Assembly (NCBI RefSeq): GCF_016906535.1
Contig: NC_057373.1
Span: 930,001-994,000 of the forward strand
DNA length: 64,000 nt
From: Rhizoctonia solani
Taxonomy: Eukaryota; Basidiomycota; Agaricomycetes; Cantharellales; Ceratobasidiaceae
Direction of reading: 5' to 3'
Part shown: positions 34,597-45,664 of the stretch, piece after piece
Position numbering within the stretch: position 1 is the first letter of the stretch
How the letters are laid out: the number at the start of each line of letters is the position of its first letter
Notes under the pieces: generated by a model
What the model was told of the DNA's origin: nothing
The model's input: the letters and a program-made list of their open reading frames with translations, nothing else
Databases searched by the model: none
Position numbers and translations under genes: made by a program

Positions 34597-35535
34597 CTAC
34601 GCTTTTTTGGAATTTTCAAGGTCTTTGCGAGCTTGAGCAGCACGTTCTTGACGGAGTTTGGCCTTCTTGATTTGTGTATTAAAGAATGTCTGAGACCAAA
34701 TGGTCAGTGCATCATAGGTTTCTTAACTAAGTGATAACTTACACCCATCATAAACTGGATCATGTTGAAGAAAGGAACCCAGAGCTAAGATTGCACAGAT
34801 TTGTCAGAAGCGAAGTCGAATGATTATATTAGATGAACCTACTTCCGGAGCGATGAATTTTTGAGCAATAACCATGACTATCGGAGAAGTTATCCATTGA
34901 AGCTACGATGGAGTGTCAGGCTCATAAGAAAGTATGCTACACATGAGATAACCTACTCTAATAACCTTGGTGAATCCTCCCTTGACAGTCTTGATGATTT
35001 CTTCAGTAGTCTTGGCACCGTTTACGATGGCCATAGAGGCCAGATATACTAGAGATGACCTCAATTGTGGACTCTAATTAATGCCAACTCCGCAACTCAC
35101 CGGCGCATTGAATGGGTGCCACAATCAAGTTGCTGGCAACGATTTGAGCTATTTTGGCGCCCGTTCCTGTGCGTCCAGCAAACGCACGTTGTAGCAGCCC
35201 AACGAAGAAGTGGTTCATTGGTGCACTAATAAAGAACCCATATATCGCAAGCTTCAGTGCGCGTGCGTCAATTTTGGCAGCAGCGAGTGCACGAGAATAT
35301 GTGGGAGCATTCTTAGGAGGTAGCGAGGAAGGGACACGGGCAATATGAGATGCAAGAATCTCCTGCAAGAATGAGAGAATGCCTGATAAATGTTATTAGA
35401 ATACTGGATGTGTTATCCATATATATGATACAATTACCGACCTGATGTCACAGCCTTGGTAGTTAGAGGGCGTGTGCTGAGCTGTTGCAGGTATGCAGCA
35501 AGGAGTGGGTGGACTGCGGGCTTTGTGGTAGCCAT
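34597..35535 (-). CDS. Mpv17/PMP22-family organelle membrane protein
   Basis: Start MATTKPAVHPLLAAYLQQLS, followed by TRPLTTKAVTSG, then GILSFLQEILASHIARVPSS, ALKLAIYGFFISAPMNHFFV (family G-x4-P-x-x-H-x-x-Y/F motif), GLLQRAFAGRTGTGAKIAQI, VASNLIVAPIQCA (hydrophobic segment), VYLASMAIVNGAKTTEEIIK, WVPFFNMIQFMMG and a Lys-rich end ENSKKA. The Pro-H motif, four hydrophobic segments and the C-terminal LWVPFFNMIQF (family W-x-P-x-x-N-F) mark the Mpv17/Sym1/PMP22 family of inner mitochondrial or peroxisomal membrane proteins. Six or so exons, with introns of about 50-70 nt. It is tail-to-tail with TRS85 (105 bp between stops). Organelle cannot be decided from sequence. Confidence 0.85.
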
Positions 35536-35662
35536 TGCTTTTGATGGTGGTCGTGTCAGCTCGAGGAGTAGCCGTGTGGTAATGGAGGGTTACCGAGCCG
35601 GTCATCACCCTTGCACGTGAGTCATAGCCACACTTTGTTTATCCTTCATCATCACGTCTGCC

Positions 35663-37684
35663 ATGGAACAAGTTCGCCAACGATCAAGAAAGGGTTGTCT
35701 GACCTGCCGCCAAAAGTGATAATGAAGGTCCCTAACAATCTAAATAATATAATAACTCATATAACATTTATAGACGAAAGAAATGTGACGAGGTCAGCCT
35801 GTCTGTGGCCGCTGCGGAGGTCGTGATGATTGTATCTGGCCCGCTTCTCGACTTACACAGAAATGTACTTCGCGGCCCACCCGTTTGCTCAGGATCCAAC
35901 CTCGACCTGATTTGGAATTGGCCAACATTACTGTTGTCCCGTCCGAAACACCAGATTTAATCCAGTCTTGGAGGATAACATAACTACATCAATTTATCCT
36001 CACGACTTGGGCATGGAATATTTACTCACTGTCTGAGCCAGCAATCGAAGCCAGCTCTCATGACTTCTCGATAAATCACTTCTGCCCTACGATACCAAAC
36101 ACTTTGGATATGCTGTCACAATTTGATGGCTCTTTGTCCATCTCTACTGATGTTTCCAGTCCCAAGGAAACCAGCAGCGTCGAAATGCATAAGTTTTCAA
36201 TCTTTAGATACACTCGCATTTATATGCGCAAACGAGGACGGTCCGGAGCATATATTTGACGAGATGAAGAAGAGGCACTTAAACCAAGTGAATGGCTTCC
36301 CGGAGCATTACGACTGATTAACCTGTATCTTCCTTTTGACCTTCCTCCCCAACATCGAGTTCTATGGTCAAACGTTGTAGATTCATGTAAGTCTTGCTAA
36401 ATATGCACATAACCAGCATAAATCGTTAAATTCTTAGATTTTACATTTCTTGTTCGGTATTCTTACGACCCGAGTAATCTGCCTAGCCATGTCGCTGGAG
36501 TCGTCACGCACTATCATCAGGTCGAATCTATCCGACTTGGGATGCTAGGTTCATCACTCTTGTTTTACTCCTTTCTGAATGCTGGAGCGTCTCAATCTTC
36601 TCTTCGAGAACACGCATACGAAATCATTGATGCCGCTATCACAGTACTCCAGACCGAAATGACTCAATCGACCACGACCCTGGACGCTCAGTTGGCGGGG
36701 ATCTCCGGGCTTCTTGGCTTTTACGTGGGTACTTTTATTCGATAGCAACTCAATACTTTGATACCAAATCATATAGTATTATGCGGGTGACCTTGGGAGT
36801 TACATAAAATACATCGAACGAGCTGCACCTGTTGTAAGACAACTGGTTGGTGCAGCACCCATCAGTATCCATAAACTCTACGGGTTCAAAACTCTTGATA
36901 TCCGGATCTTTGCTTGGTGTGACGTCTGCACCGCAATGGCAACCTCACGTCCCACACACCTTCTCTATGATTGCAACGCCGATGCTCTTTTGAGTAGAAA
37001 TCAAAATGGCCCAGACCCTCCGTCTTTCGACAATGGACTGGAATGGATGACTGGTCTTCCGGATGCTTTCTTGCTATTAACCATCCAAATTCTTGATCTA
37101 AAGCACAAGCCAATATCGTCGACCGAACTCATTACTCGAGCAGTTACAATAGAGGCAGCTCTTCGAGCTTGGAAGATTTGGCCCACCAGTACTACAAATT
37201 CAATGATGAAAATACAACGCATTAGCGCACAGGAGATTTGGAGACATTCTATAGTCCTTTACCTTTATCAAGTAAGTTTAATCTAAACCATTTTTACCCA
37301 AGCTGTCCAACAATCGTACTAGGTAATCTTTAGGGCTGCCCCAAACCAAGAAATGGTGCAACAGTCAGTAAAGCAGATAATCAAGTTAGCATCAACACTG
37401 CGGCCGGGCCATAATCCAGACTGCCTACTGTATATACCATATTTTATTGTAAGTAATTCATCTCCTTCGCTTCAGCCAGGACGGTCGGTTAATTACCTCC
37501 ATAGGCAGGGACATTTGCCATTTCAGTCAAGGATAGACAATTTATTCGGAATCGTCTCATGACTTGCACATTCTCTACATACATGAAGACACTATTGGGT
37601 GCATTAGAGGAGCTTTGGCAGCATTCCTTTATTGACAGGCACGTTGATTGGACCTCCAGATCCCCTCCTTTAGTGATGTTCTAG
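35663..37684 (+). CDS. Zn2Cys6 transcription factor with Fungal_trans_2-like C-terminus; one-base break in the zinc cluster
   Basis: Start MEQVRQRSRKGCLTCRQKRKKCDE, with an intron inside the cluster, then QPVCGRCGGRDDCIWPASRL. Together these give a full C6 binuclear zinc cluster (CLTC...C, CGRC...C). Frame is lost by one base between CDE and QPVC at 35792-35793 (a GG where GGG would fit). Downstream exons encode LRLINLYLPFDLPPQHRVLW, FTFLVRYSYDPSNLPSHVAG, AYEIIDAAITVLQTEM, DAQLAGISGLLGFY, GDLGSYIKYIERAAPVVRQL, FAWCDVCTAMATSRPTHLLY, WMTGLPDAFLLLTIQI, AVFRAAPNQEMVQQSVKQII and end SPPLVMF. This is the pattern of fungal-specific factors with a Fungal_trans_2 domain. The N-terminal half of the linker (35880-36300) has several frame changes I could not splice with certainty. 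Confidence 0.72.
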
Positions 37685-37901
37685 CCCAAGCTTAAATATG
37701 GTTGGACACTTTCACCAACCATTAGAATAATCCATTCCTTTTAAGTCGATGCTATTAGATTGTGTACGACCCATAGATTCTTTATAGTTTTCAGTATCAA
37801 TGGATTGGAATTAATATTCAAGTGACCTCTCGGCGCTTACTTTATTGCACTCGATCAACCGATCACGTGTTTAGCGGCCTTAATGTAGGCTATGGTCGAC
37901 G

Positions 37902-39099
37902 ATGCTGAGCGACAAAGCCAAGGGCAAACAGCGTGCAACCAATGATGAAAACACCGAGCCCGAACAACGTCGCCCAATCACCATCAGATTTACAGAACGC
38001 GAGCCAGACCTTCTGCTGGGAGTCTCACCGCGCGACACTGTCCGCGACGTAAAAGCATTGGTGAGCTGCCTGTCTTAATATATATATATATGAAAATACC
38101 TTCTTGACGCTCGTCTAGATTAGATCATTGAGACCTTCATTGGAACGACGTAGACTAAGACTCGTTCATGCAGGACGACTACTAACTGATGGTACTCGTC
38201 TGGTACCTTGGCTCGAAGCCCTCGAATCCCATTCACGTAAAAGCAATGCGAATAATACCCCCGTTCGTTCCCCAGTGGCATCTCCTACAAGTGGCAACTT
38301 TCCTTCGCGCAAGTCTGTCTCATCTATACAAGAACAGGATCCCGAACCCGCCGACGTCTGGATACACTGTTCTATCGGGACAGAAGGGGATGATATTGAC
38401 GGCGATGATAAGCAACAAGAGCCACAAATCGCGCCTATGAGGGGGTTCGATCGATTGGCTTCAGCTGGATTCAGTGCAGAAGATATTGAGTCGATGAGGA
38501 GGCAATTCCATGCGCAGAGACCAGAGGTACTTGATCAAGGTGAGAGACGAATGCTTCTACTTGTTGAAACACACTCATACATAATCGTTCATTAGACGAC
38601 GAACACGCCAGGGCATTAGAAGAACAATGGGTTGACAACATGGACTCTGGGTTGCCAGGAGCAGAGTCAAACGATGGAGGTGAGTCGTGCTTCCGTAAAA
38701 CAAAAAGTCCGTGGCGGTTCCCGAAAGATCTTTGTGTAACTAGCATGTCTTCTGGGCAATTCTGTCTGCACGACTTTGCTGCAACTCTAACTAACTGACC
38801 ATGTTCTGACTCGTGTGACAGAGCCGATGTACCCCCCATATTTTCACGGCATCCTCATAGGCTTTTTCTTTCCATTAATACCGATGTTCTTCCTACGGGA
38901 ACTCCCACCGCCTGCTTTCTTTTCTGACAATGTGGCCCCAATAGAAGCCCCTCGATCAGTTGTATACTCGTGAGTAGCACTTATTCACACTGGCTGCAGC
39001 TTCTGATTGATGTATGTCTCAAGTCGTCGCATGCAAATGGCGCTAGTCGCTGGCTTCTTTGCTAATGTTGTTTACGGTACCTTGAATTATTTCTATTGA
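37902..39099 (+). CDS. Dsc3-like subunit of the Golgi Dsc E3 ubiquitin ligase
   Basis: Start MLSDKAKGKQRATNDENTEP. An N-terminal ubiquitin-like domain follows: PITIRFTEREPDLLLGVSPR, DTVRDVKALIRSLRPSLERR, RLRLVHAGRLLTDGTRLVPW, then a Ser-rich linker and VWIHCSIG (family motif). The second conserved region RGFDRLASAGFSAEDIESMR, EEQWVDNMDSG, and a C-terminal pair of hydrophobic segments, FHGILIGFFFPLIPMFFLRE and MQMALVAGFFANVVYGTLNY. This is the layout of Dsc3 (UBL plus TMs), part of the Golgi ubiquitin ligase that promotes cleavage of SREBP in response to low oxygen or sterol. All exons join in frame. A short upstream ATG at 37892 starts an overlapping reading frame of 17 codons. Confidence 0.85.
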
Positions 39100-39281
39100 T
39101 CCATTGTCACAATCGCACTCCCGAGTAATATATGCATCCGGTAGTCGCTCCTACCTGAATGCACCGTCTATAATATTCAACCAATTCGTGTCGATTTCCT
39201 GAAAAGCAGGTTCCGGACTAAATAGAGTGCGAGATTGTCTACCGTTTATTCAACGAGTGAAGAATTAGTCTACATGACTTT

Positions 39282-39894
39282 CTAATGCTCGTGGCCGTGG
39301 TGTGGAGCCTGCTCGAAACGAACTCCACTACATCGAAAGGTTAATTTATGCTATCCAAGATTGACCAAATTGAAGACATACCAGTAGCTAAAATGTAAAC
39401 CATACTCTTGCGGTAAGTATACGAGGGTAATATGCTAGAAGTTGTGTACATACCCGCATGGCCGTGGGCCGGGCTTGTCCTGTGAATTTTTATTAGTGCT
39501 ATACTAGAGGCATAGATATAAACACTCACGAGATTAATGAAGATCTTAGGATGGCCAAGAGGACCTCCTCCTAAAGCATATTAAAGCACAACTCACATAA
39601 ACAACCCACTCTCAACTCACCGCCATCACACACTGCCCTCCTCCCATGTACGACCCTAATAGGTTCTTTTTCGATCAATGCTTGCGCACTCAAAGGAGTC
39701 GGCTGCAAAGATAGATCCGTCTGCTCGAATCGAGCGTTCGATTCGGGACCAGGACGAGGCCTTTGGGACGCAGACCAGGGTTTATCCCGATTTGGGGCCT
39801 GGGGAAGGCCCGTTCCCGGCTGTTTCGCTATTTCAGTAGAGTACAATCGCACTGGTGGGGCCACGAGGCGCGTGCGTGCAAGACGGGCCAGCAT
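39282..39894 (-). CDS. NDUFS6: NADH:ubiquinone oxidoreductase Fe-S protein 6 (NDUFS6, 13-kDa) with a 6-nt exon
   Basis: Start MLARLARTRLVAPPVRLYST, an Arg-rich presequence typical of mitochondrial import. Then LIEKEPIRVVHGRRAVCDGG, GGPLGHPKIFINL, DKPGPRPCGYCGVRFEQAPH and an end GHEH. The CxxC...H/C zinc ligands (RRAVCDG, GHP, CGYC) are complete only if CTACTG at 39382-39387 is used as a separate exon: TGC GG|C TAC TG|T GGA. Introns on each side are 66 nt (39388-39453) and 54 nt (39328-39381). NDUFS6 is a matrix-side accessory subunit of complex I that binds zinc and is needed for N-module assembly. Five exons in all. Confidence 0.9.
39382..39387 (-). other. NDUFS6: 6-nt microexon (CTACTG) within the zinc motif
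   Basis: Minus strand ACATTTTAG|CTACTG|GTATGT. It completes C-G-Y-C-G, and no other placement within the intervening 126 nt yields the second zinc Cys in frame. Confidence 0.8.
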
Positions 39895-40401
39895 CGTCGA
39901 ATCGTTGTGCTGGGAATTGGTAGATGTCGGAATGAGTGGCGGCGCGGTTTGTTTGGTGGACCATTATGTGATGAACCTTTGTCAAGATAATCTCTGCACA
40001 GCCTCTGGCTCGTAGATCCCGATATCTCAGCCTTGAGATTTCAGCCTGTTCACCTCGGAGCGCTCCCTAACCGCTATATGCACAAGAGCTTGGGTGCCTA
40101 ATGATTAGCTGCAATATCTTGGAACAGCCATTCAATGACGCACACACCAATTCGTTATCCATCGCCAAGTGCCGTACGTCGGTTAGACTTGGTCGCCTTG
40201 GACCTGTCGCTATTTACGGCACCCCATTCAAATACATCCTCCACGATTATGGAACGTCCTTTGACTGCGGCCAGTGCAATGACGAGATGGATGTTCCAAG
40301 CAGTGCCGGTCCATGACTTAAATGGACCGTTCTAGCCCCCTCCCTCCTCTCCCCCTCTCAACTACGTTCATCTCCTTGATTCAGACATCCTCGCAGGCAC
40401 G
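39895..40401. other. Divergent promoter region
   Basis: 507 bp between NDUFS6 and the Cys-rich membrane protein gene. Short open frames at 40101-40335 have no support. No TATA box or repeat noted. Confidence 0.6.
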
Positions 40402-41028
40402 ATGGAAAAGACTCAATATACCATAACCCACCAGCCCCTCTCGCAGGCGTACATGTCACCCACATGTCCCCCTCCCGTAGACCAGCGCGCCTCGGGATGC
40501 TGTAGCAAGAACAAATGCCACGCCCATCGTCTAAAGGTCCTTGTTCCTGCACTACTGATGCTATTGACACTCGCATCCTTGGCCCTATGGTTCTGGTGCT
40601 CAGAGAGCATGAGCGACTTGGTCGTAGACGTCGGATCCACGCTCTGGAAGCGCCAAAACGGAGGATCAGCCCAAAACCAGGATTCTCCTTTTGTGAGGAA
40701 TAAACGCAAGTGGAATTCTCGTCCTTTACCATTGTATATAGTTACTAATGATCGTCCTCCTTCAAAACAGTGTATCTGATCGTCATTTTTGTTGGCCTGT
40801 TTTTGTGTTTGGTACTTGGGATCATGCTCTCTGCATGGTGCTGCAAGAGTTCGTTCGAGAATCCGCTGTGTTGTCCATGCTATCTATGCGCTTGCTGCGG
40901 TGGTCTTGGTAAGTCCCCTTCTTCCTGAACACAGTAATTCTGATTCTGATACTCCCCGGGACGCAGCCTGCTTGCAATGTCTTAGCTGCGGTTTGTGCTG
41001 CGAAGGAATCGACCAAATAGACGTCTAG
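40402..41028 (+). CDS. Small two-TM membrane protein with Cys-rich tail
   Basis: Start MEKTQYTITHQPLSQAYMSP. A Cys/basic stretch (RASGCCSKNKCHAHRLK) precedes the first hydrophobic segment VLVPALLMLLTLASLALWFW; then a lumenal-type linker with Ser/Asp, a second segment LIVIFVGLFLCLVLGIMLSA, and a Cys-dense tail CCKSSFENPLCCPCYLCACC, then GGLACLQCLSCGLCCEG, ending IDQIDV. I do not recognise a family. The Cys clusters next to the membrane could be palmitoylated or bind metal; that is inference. At the first intron (donor after TCTCCTTTT at about 40689) the exons join one base out of frame; a fifth T would repair it to ..SPFLYLIVI.. . The intron has a TACTAAT branch-site match. Confidence 0.65.
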
Positions 41029-41571
41029 TCTATCATGTACACTCACCCCTTCCTTTTTTTTCTATTCCTTTTTTCCATCTTACTCTTCTTGGACCTTGTT
41101 GTTCCTTCACTATCCCTCTACCCTATCAGATATATACCAACAATTTCAATCCATTGCAGTAATCAAATGATACGAGCTTGAGAGAGACAAATTAAACTAG
41201 TACGAAAGAAGAAGAAAAAAACACGAGGGGAATAAGATATAATGATGCGTATGTGTGCCAGCCAACAAGCGAGCTATAAGGGGTGGGGATACGTATATGA
41301 CCAGCCAAGTGGTGCTAGTGTACGACGAAAAAAAAATGGGCATATAGGGGTACAGATGAGGATATGAGGGGAGTAACGAGCGTGAGGTAACGAGTAGACC
41401 CGAGAGCATGCAGAAATGAGCGTGGAACAGTTGGGGTCCGAACTGAAACAAACACGAACTAGGAGGAAAGAAAAATACGAAGCGCAAACTAATACGACAG
41501 CCGAACGAAAGGATATCAAAAGGCACCGACAGTCCCGAATGAGCAGAACAAAATAGGTTAGGTTATAGAAG
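41029..41571. other. Intergenic region, convergent 3' ends
   Basis: 543 bp with T-rich and A-rich tracts, compatible with two 3' UTRs. Frames on the minus strand (41197-41526) are low-complexity Phe/Ser/Leu and not credible. Confidence 0.6.
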
Positions 41572-44500
41572 TTATCGCTGTTCTAGCGGAGCGACGAGTT
41601 CAGAGAAGGGGGGTAGCGTTTGAGGTTGTCGCCCATCGTGGTTAAACAACGAGGGCTATCGAAAACAGCATTAGCGCTTGATCTATTGGGATGTACGAGG
41701 AAACATACCAAATGATTATACATCCCAGGTGGTCCATTTCGTACACCGGGCGGAGGCGAAAGCGCTACTGAATCGTACGGACTGCCAGGGGACATCGACC
41801 CCCTCATCGAATCGGACGCAGTGGGCGACATGGCACTCGCAAAAGACGACATTCCAGGCATCCTCCGCCCCCCAGCCTGACCATTCAACACCAACTGCGG
41901 CAGCTCCTGGCCATTCCCCCAATGCCCCTGGGGATGCCCATGCCCACCAGGACCGGGACTCAAACTGCCCAGCCTGAGGCGTGGCGAGCTCGGATCCTCA
42001 GCCATCGTCGCGCGAGAATTAAACTCGGCGGTAAACTGCTCGAACGAGGCTGACGAACGCGCCGAGCGCGGGTATCCACCCCCAGACGCGGCGGCGCGCA
42101 ACGACGAGACGGATGTTGCGCGGTTTATGCCGATGGATGCGCCGCGCTGGCGCCCCGTTCGAACGGGGCCCGGATCCGAATCGACGGTCGCGACGGTGGC
42201 CATCGAGAGGCGTCTTCGATCGGAGGACGCGATCGATTGTTGGTCGTCATCCATGCTGTCTCGCCACCCGGGTTCGCGCCAGCCGCCTATCGCCGGGGGA
42301 GGCTCCAGCCCGCCTGGCGGACTCAACAACTGAGACGAGTTGGGATATGTGGTCGGTATGATGGGAACCTTTACGGCGGGCTTGCCCTTGCCGTTGACCT
42401 TCATGGGGTCGGTCCAGTCTTCGGGTGCAAAGTCTCCGCCGTTGTTGTTGAGCATCATTTCACGCTTGGCAAGCACAACTCGGGAACGCGCACGCATCCT
42501 CTCTTCCTGGAGCTTGCGCTTCTCGAGCGCCTCGAGCTTACGCTGCTTCTTCGTATCGTGTCGGTCAACTGGGGGGGCAGCAGCAGCAGGGGGAGCAGCC
42601 ATCGCAACATCCTTGTCCTTGATCGACTTGCCATCGGTCGTACTATTCGACTGAGTCCGCTTCAACGACGTTTGAGATCCCGACGGACCGATATTCACCT
42701 CGGCCACAGCAGGCAACTTTTCCGAATGACCAAACAATCCAGAAGTGAGCTTCCTGAGTCCGAATACTCCGCGCTTGCCACTCGATGCGCTGTTTGTCTT
42801 TGAAGCGACCGACACGCTCGACATGGTAACGTCCATGTTGTACCCGTGCTGAGAACCGTTCGGTTGAGAGTCCGAGATATCCATTGGGTAAGGCGAGCGG
42901 CCGTTGGGTTGCTGATGGCGCTGCTCGAGCTGATACGAACCTCCCTTGTGCCACTCGGTGGAATCTTCGCCCGAATAGGCTTCGAGAGAACCGGGAACAT
43001 TGGGTAGATCAGCTTCTCGCGTCGAGTGGTCAACAATCTCCATGTGCGGGCCAAACGAACTGGAATTCGACGTGGAATGTGATCGTTCGCGATGATAGAG
43101 CGGTCGAGCGGGGGGAGGCATAGGATTAGTAAACGACGAGGTGGATGCGCCCGAGGTGGCATTGTAGAGCGAAGAGGTCGAGGGATTGGGGAATGATGCC
43201 GAAGAAGCATTCGAGTTTTGGAACGTCTGAGGGTTCGGGAACGGAGGACGTTGACTCGGAGGGGACATGGCATGATTCGGGGGGATGGCGCGAGGAGATA
43301 CGGCGGGAATGCCAGTGTATGCGTCGCGATCTTCGGGACCGCGTGGGGATGGCAGACGATGGGTGCTGGGAGGTGCCACACGCTGATGTAAGGGAGGAGG
43401 CTGGGGCTGCCTGGGAGCGGTTTCGGCAAGAAATGGATGACGAGACATTGCTTGGCGGTGAGACGCTCGGCTGGATCGTAGCGCAACAAGTCCTCGATAC
43501 ACTCGATGAGTGAACGCGGCACGTTTTTGGAAAAACACTGGGCAAGCGGCGTGGGGTAGTTCTGTTCAAAAAAATTAGCAAATTGCATCATATGGTGATG
43601 ATCATGTACGTACTCGAGGAAACTGGTAGCCTAATGGTTTTCCCAGCTCATAGCCCCGGGGCCACGGGCCGCCCCCGCGCCTCCGACCGTTCTCATCGAA
43701 ACCGTAAGCATCACTGGGGTCGCCGAGAATATCATTGATGCGCTTGAGCTGATCCATCTCTCCTGAGCCAGGGAATAGGGGGAGCAGATTGAGGAGCTCG
43801 GCCATAATAGTACCAAATGCCCACATGTCGACCGGACTGGAGTAATCGCGACTGCGCAAGAGGACCTCGGGAGCGCGGTACCACCTCGTGGACACATACT
43901 CGGTGTACGGCGGCCGACTGGCGGTCTCGCGGGCAAGGCCAAAATCTGCGAGCTTGATGATGACAAAGACGTCTTCTTCTCGGGCATTTGGCGTCAAGGG
44001 AGAGGTGGAGATGTAGTTGGCAAGGCCGGTGGTGGTAACGAGCAGGTTCTCTGGCTTCATGTCGCGGTGGAAGTAGCCGTTGGAATGGACATGGTCGAGT
44101 GCACTGGCTACTTGTTGGAAGATGGAAGTGACGAGTCCGCCTGCAAGGGCCTTTTTGCCTTTGCGCGACTTGATAAGCTGATAGAGATTGCCCTCCATGG
44201 ACTCGAAGACCAAATAGAGCTCTTGTGTGGTCGGGAGAACAAAGCAGTCGTACAGGGGGATGATGTTGGGGTGCATTGGCATCGAGCGCAGTGACTGGGC
44301 ACGGTTAGCGCGCATAACATGAAAAGCAGGATAATAATAGACCGACCTCGATCTCTTGAGGGTCTTGCACTCGTCCCAGCCGCCCTTCCATTGGCGCTTC
44401 ATGCACTTGAGGGCAACCAACCGACGGCCAACCCACTCGGGCCGCACCTTGGGCCCACGCTGCATCGGTGACAATGGTGTATTGGGCGGCAAGGGCGAGT

Positions 44501-44862
44501 GCCAATCGCACAGCCATACGCTCCCAAACGAGCCATCCCCCACGTTCTTCAGTGTCGTCCATGACCGATGCGAACCTAGTGCACTTGTCAGCGGTACAAG
44601 CACGCAACAATAACACCAACTTACTCGTCGTCGAGTCCCCCACGATCAGTCGATCGCCCTCGGGTGAGAGCGCAATGCCTGGGATGGCGAGACATGTGTG
44701 TGTCTGGGTCTGTCGCGGAGGCTGGGGTCGGGGATTGGGTGGATGATGGGGGTGCGAGTGGTGGTGGTTGGGAAGGGCCATATCGTGCTGCACAATAATC
44801 GGCTCACAGTGGATCGCATGGTCCTTGTCTAGCGTATGCAGCCCATGGGACACCGAGTGCAT
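41572..44862 (-). CDS. Ime2/MAK/RCK-like CMGC protein kinase with long C-terminal extension
   Basis: N-terminal His/Pro-rich leader (MALPNHHHSHPHHPPNPRPQ from 44781; the upstream in-frame ATG at 44862 is also possible). An intron then joins STTSSHRSWTTLKNVGDGSF, and the glycine loop GDGSFGSVW. Then VALKCMKRQWKGGWDECKTL (VALK), ELYLVFESMEGNLYQLIKSR, HRDMKPENLL, KLADFGLARE (DFG), TEYVSTRWYRAPEVLLRSRD (TEY activation loop, APE), PVDMWAFGTIMAELLNLLPL, IECIEDLLRYDPAERLTAKQ. About 600 residues of Ser/Pro-rich tail follow, ending PLEQR. TEY with this insert pattern fits Ime2/MAK kinases, regulators of meiosis, growth and morphology. One base is missing at about 43441 (AKQCL/RHPFLAE, CC to C) that otherwise breaks the kinase from its tail. 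Confidence 0.85.
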
Positions 44863-45664
44863 CGGCGCAGGCAAAAGTCAAAGCAAAGGGCAATGGCAAT
44901 GGCAAAATGCAAAACTAAACCAGAGAGTTGCCTCGACCCCAAGAGCTATCACCCACCTGCCTATACGTTGCCAACAAGTCAGATGAGAGAAGTCAAAGGG
45001 TCCCCCAATCCACATTTTCGTATCCAATTTCCCGTGGCGCTTCCTGTCCTTCCCTACTTCTTTTCGCATCCGCCCCGCAACCCACGAACAAGTACACCAG
45101 AGTGTATACCATTTCTCCATCCATTTTCCACATCCCCTCCGCTGCTTTTGTATGCCACCCGCAGTTCATCTGCCATTCCCTTTCAACCCACGCCTAGGTG
45201 CATACACCCACTACCAGAGCCCAACAACCCTTGTTCTCGTACTTCGCAATTTCTTAATTTCCCGCGGCAGTTGCTCACCTTCCTTCCACGTCCCACTCGG
45301 TCCACATACCACACCCGAGCCACAGGCCTTCATTTTTCGCCCTCTGGGCTGTGCACTTTTTACGCCCTTCCTCTGCCTGCTCCCTACTCAGCCACCGATC
45401 ACCTCTACCTCTGGGGCCGCCGGCGAGCGTCTATCCGACAGGTCGAGCCCTACCCTGACTGAAACACCGCACCCTTCCGGCCAAAGCCGCTTTATCCCCG
45501 TCCAATCACTATTCACCTTCTTCGGTCGTTTCCCCGATCCACCGGCTTTTCTGGGGCTGGTATTACATCGATTCCATTGTACAATTCTCTAGCGTTGACA
45601 TCCAATACAAGAAACAAAAGAAGTGCGAGGGAGAGAGAGAGAAGGGAAAAAATCATCGAAAAGT
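44863..45664. other. Intergenic region, kinase promoter
   Basis: About 800 bp, strongly pyrimidine-rich on the + strand (purine-rich in the kinase sense). Long open frames here (44836-45592) reflect this composition bias and are not accepted as genes. Confidence 0.6.

Noticed and set aside
42113..43513. Open frames on the + strand opposite the kinase tail
   Set aside because: Antisense shadows of a GC-rich coding region; the minus strand reads a continuous Ser/Pro-rich tail joined to a clear kinase.
44836..45592. Long + strand open frames of Pro/Ser/Thr composition
   Set aside because: They follow the pyrimidine bias of the kinase promoter; no conserved motif, and two frames are open together.
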